NCBI GenBank assembly: GCA_900546875.1
Contig: URET01000001.1
Span: 1 to 64,000, forward strand
Source of the DNA: an uncultured Eubacteriales bacterium
GTDB taxonomy: Bacteria > Bacillota > Clostridia > Christensenellales > CAG-314
DNA length: 64,000 bases
Direction of reading: 5' to 3'
Positions 61,656-64,000 of this stretch are shown piece after piece. The notes under the pieces are model-generated. The model saw only the letters and a program-made list of their open reading frames with translations, ran no database searches and was not told where the DNA came from. Each line of letters opens with the position of its first letter. The first letter of the stretch is position 1. Position numbers and translations under genes: made by a program.

Positions 61656-62209
61656 AAGAAAAAAGCGTAAGAGGCGAGGAGACGCAGGAAATATGTCTTT
61701 GCGTAGCGGATGACAGTAATTTTCTTTCTCCGTTTTTTGCCGACGGATATCCGATAATCAGTGAGGAGATAGCGGAATATTTCAATCACAATATCAAACG
61801 GCGGGCGAAGTGGAGAAGTTTAAAGATAAAAATAGCGAGCGGGTGTATAGACGAGCAAGAACGCGTCATTTATGCAAACGCGATAAAAAATTATTATACT
61901 ACGGAGCATTCCGAAACAAAACGCGAACTTCGCCGCAATATGATAGCGTCCGTAATTATGACATTGATTGCGGCGGCAGTGTTCACAATTGCGATCGCGC
62001 TGGAAAACTCATCTTCTGCCGGCACGGTAATATTGAATATGCTTGATGTATTGGCGTGGGTATTTATGTGGGAAGCCGTTGACAAATTTTTCTTTCAGCG
62101 GCACGCCTTACGAGTAAAGAGTCTTCGTTATCAGGCGCTGACGGAAGCGGAAGTGATTTTTGAGGATTTAAATATACCGAAAGAGCGGTCGGACATAAAA
62201 ATGATTTGA
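61652..62209 (+). CDS. Two-helix membrane protein of unknown function in the HdeD/TerB-like cluster
   Basis: A 185-residue protein. A soluble N-terminal part (1-105, rich in charged residues, with DSNFLSPFFADGYPIISEEIAEYFN) is followed by two hydrophobic helices (about 107-128 and 133-150) and a short cytoplasmic C-terminus. The ATG overlaps the previous stop (ATGA), showing translational coupling to the TerB-like gene. No family is recognised. Coupling suggests that both act together at the membrane. Confidence 0.65.
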   Translation: MKEKSVRGEETQEICLCVADDSNFLSPFFADGYPIISEEIAEYFNHNIKRRAKWRSLKIKIASGCIDEQERVIYANAIKNYYTTEHSETKRELRRNMIASVIMTLIAAAVFTIAIALENSSSAGTVILNMLDVLAWVFMWEAVDKFFFQRHALRVKSLRYQALTEAEVIFEDLNIPKERSDIKMI

Positions 62210-62246
62210 TTTCGGAAGGCGATAAAAGAGGAAGTATGAAAAAACA

Positions 62247-62768
62247 TTGTTGCGTATTTTATGGGGGATAGTCGGCGTAATTTTGATAGCGGCCGGAATA
62301 GTATGTTTTTGTAATCCGGATATAACGACGGCGGCGCTTGCGATCATATTCGGGGTAGTCTTGCTCATATCGGGAATAACGGATATAGTGATATTTGCAA
62401 AATACAATAGGTTTATGTTTGGGGCGGCATGGTTTCTGGTAGACGGCATTCTTACAGTCATGCTTTCCGTATTTCTTATTTTCAATGCGGAATTCACGGC
62501 GCTTACGATGCCTTTGATTTTCGGTATGTGGCTGGTATTTTCAGGTGTAGACAGGTTCATGATGTCGTTTGATTTGCAGCGGCTCGGCGTACGCGGCTGG
62601 GGCTGGATGACGGCTCTCGGCATATTGATGACCTTGGCAGGGTTTTTCGTATTTTTCGATCCGGTATTCGGGGCGGTCACTATCACGGCGATAACGGGCG
62701 TACTGCTGATAATAAGAGGAGTAGCCGCGATAGTTCAGGCGATAATGGCAGGAAGATATCTTTATTGA
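62247..62768 (+). CDS. Second HdeD/DUF308 family membrane protein, start region possibly frameshifted
   Basis: A 173-residue protein with six hydrophobic helices (LWGIVGVILIAAGIVCF, then ALAIIFGVVLLISGITDIVIF, then WFLVDGILTVMLSVFLIF and others), typical for DUF308. In frame it can start only with TTG at 62247. A better start, ATG at 62236 with a purine-rich site upstream, is one base out of frame because of the A run 62239-62244; one more A would give MKKTLLRILWG. So the real gene may start at 62236 and carry a one-base deletion. Confidence 0.75.
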   Translation: MLRILWGIVGVILIAAGIVCFCNPDITTAALAIIFGVVLLISGITDIVIFAKYNRFMFGAAWFLVDGILTVMLSVFLIFNAEFTALTMPLIFGMWLVFSGVDRFMMSFDLQRLGVRGWGWMTALGILMTLAGFFVFFDPVFGAVTITAITGVLLIIRGVAAIVQAIMAGRYLY

Positions 62769-62923
62769 GATTGCATTTACGAGATGAAAATGACGGATGA
62801 GATATTCAGGTCAGAAGCTTTCTGACACTAAAAAAAATCGCAGGTTCACGCCCGTTGCATAAGAGAATGACTGAGCGCAGAAAGAGGAAGGTGATTTTCG
62901 TTTGGAAGGAAAGGAGAATTTAT

Positions 62924-64000
62924 ATGCGGCAAACAATAAAGCTGAACACGGATAATCTTAAGATAATACGGAAAGTAAACGAACGTATGATGTCGTACAA
63001 TATCGAAATGGCTGAGGTGACGGGCGGTACCTTCTGGAAAGAATATACGCCTGAACAGATTACAGGCAAAGCAAAAGTTCCGGCTGTTACGATAGGGAAA
63101 GAATATTTTACCACGATGCGCGAGGTCATGCAATATTATTCGCCTGCAACTTAAGGAAAAAACTGCTGATCAAACTGGCAAAACGGCTCTGGTCGGCGTG
63201 GGTGCGTGTTTACGGGACGTGGGCGACCGGGACATATTACGATTTTGATGGGATAACGGGCGGTGTCCCTTCTGCAGGTTATCAAAATGTGCTGAACAAG
63301 GGACAATGGATCGGCGTATTGGAGTTTGTGAAAGCAGTCGGTGGCAAGCTGATGATATCGGTAAGCAATTGTGAGGACGATCATCCGGATGGCGGAGAAC
63401 TTGATTTGAGTCAGACAGAGAAGATATTTAAGTTCAGTCATGATTACGGAGTTGATATAGAAGCTGCAGAGTTTATGAATGAACCGAATATGCTTGAAAT
63501 TTCAGGCGCTCCGAAAGGCTACGGTGTCGAAGATTACTCGCGTGATCAGAACATTTTTTACTCTTGGTTAAGAAAGAACTATCCCGGATGTCTGATTGTC
63601 GGACCTTGCAGTATGGCGGATCCTTCGGTCGTCGGTTTGGAGGACAGAAATTTCGGTGCTACGATGCGCGCTTTCTGCAGGGTATGCACAACTGAGGAAC
63701 TGATGAAAGGCGCGGAGATCATGCCCGACGTATTCAGTTATCATTATTACAACGGCATATCTGAACGTGCCGGATCGGTTTTTCCTGAGCTTCACCGGAC
63801 AGCGGAGGACGCTCTCACCGACGAATATCTTGCCGTTGCTTCAAAGTATGCAAAAAGTTATATGGCTTTACGCGACAAATATGTACCTGACGGTGAGATG
63901 TGGGTCACCGAATCGGGCGATGCCGCCGCAGGCGGGAGCACGTGGGCTTCAACATATCTGGATGTGTTCCGTACTCTTAATGAGTTGGGGAGTTTTTCGC
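62924..64000 (+). pseudogene. GH79-like glycoside hydrolase, frameshifted and cut by the window edge
   Basis: The ATG at 62924 has AAGGAG seven bases upstream. The first part encodes VNERMMSYNIEMAEVTGGTFWKEY and stops at 63154. From about 63142 another frame continues with NLRKKLLIKLAKRLWSAWVRVYGTWATGTYY and stays open to the edge. One missing base near 63145 explains the break. The protein resembles bacterial GH79 (heparanase/beta-glucuronidase-like) enzymes: acid/base Glu in AAEFMNEPN and nucleophile Glu in WVTESGDAAAGG, with FSYHYYNG between. No signal peptide is seen, so it may act inside the cell on imported oligosaccharides. If the shift is an error, the enzyme is intact. Confidence 0.7.

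Noticed and set aside
1..64000. CRISPR arrays, insertion sequences, integrases, prophage, rRNA genes
   Set aside because: No regularly spaced repeats, transposase or integrase motifs, phage structural genes or rRNA sequences were seen on either strand.

Overview
The window reads as a chromosomal segment of an anaerobic, Gram-positive-type bacterium of the class Clostridia (Bacillota). Evidence: strong AGGAGG-type ribosome binding sites, dense same-strand operons with ATGA overlaps, a purely bacillotal gene order (uppS-cdsA-dxr-rseP-ispG-[polC position]-rimP-nusA-ylxR-ylxQ-infB-rbfA-nrnA-truB-ribF), a PyrK/PyrD-1B pyrimidine pathway with PyrI, an EF-P of the KPGKG type, a single-chain GlyRS, a TM1266-type iron-hydrogenase regulator and a YlbJ-like sporulation membrane protein. 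Ile codons are strikingly ATA-rich. The genus cannot be fixed from sequence alone.

Layout. 0-0.8 kb: C-terminal end of a surface protein with an InlB-type repeat. 1.0-5.2 kb: MarR regulator plus a heterodimeric ABC exporter, with a consensus promoter and three operator-like repeats. 5.4-7.6 kb: a leader with an intrinsic terminator, then a TM1266-like regulator, an NMT1/THI5-like binding lipoprotein and an ABC permease, without an ATPase gene. 7.6-13.3 kb: pyrC-K-D-F-E-B-I, a nearly complete UMP pathway without carbamoyl phosphate synthase or PyrR. 13.4-21.0 kb, minus strand: a type IV pilus / competence-type operon (prepilins, PilM-like, PilX-like, PilD, PilC, PilB) ending in the YlbJ-like gene. 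21.3-30.7 kb: membrane-anchored trypsin-like protease, comM, dprA, topA, trmFO, hslV, hslU. 30.8-37.4 kb: isoprenoid, phospholipid and site-2 protease genes, then a PolC-like protein reduced to its N-terminal, OB and exonuclease parts. 37.4-48.1 kb: the rimP-nusA-infB translation operon through ribF, then nfo, pepP and efp. 48.3-51.1 kb: tRNA-Gln, an FMN-binding PPOX protein, a ferritin-like protein and a small membrane protein. 51.2-56.4 kb: a CYTH-HAD fusion, a tiny acidic protein, a P1B-type ATPase homologue that has lost its catalytic parts, a 5'-nucleotidase-type lipoprotein and a MazG-like protein. 56.5-59.2 kb: glyQS, a Bax-inhibitor-1 family protein, tRNA-Pro. 59.8-64 kb: accessory region with a broken TetR gene, two HdeD/DUF308 proteins around a frameshifted TerB-like gene and a two-TM protein, and a frameshifted GH79-like glycoside hydrolase running off the edge.

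The most unusual items are (i) the exonuclease-only PolC remnant sitting exactly at the polC position, (ii) the P1B-ATPase pseudoenzyme with Glu at the phosphorylation site and no actuator domain, next to (iii) the CYTH-HAD fusion, which together form the best candidate here for an undescribed module, (iv) the attenuated TM1266/ABC locus, and (v) a cluster of frame-disrupting lesions confined to 59.8-63.2 kb while the first 59 kb is essentially intact. All functional statements rest on reading motifs by eye; no database search was made.
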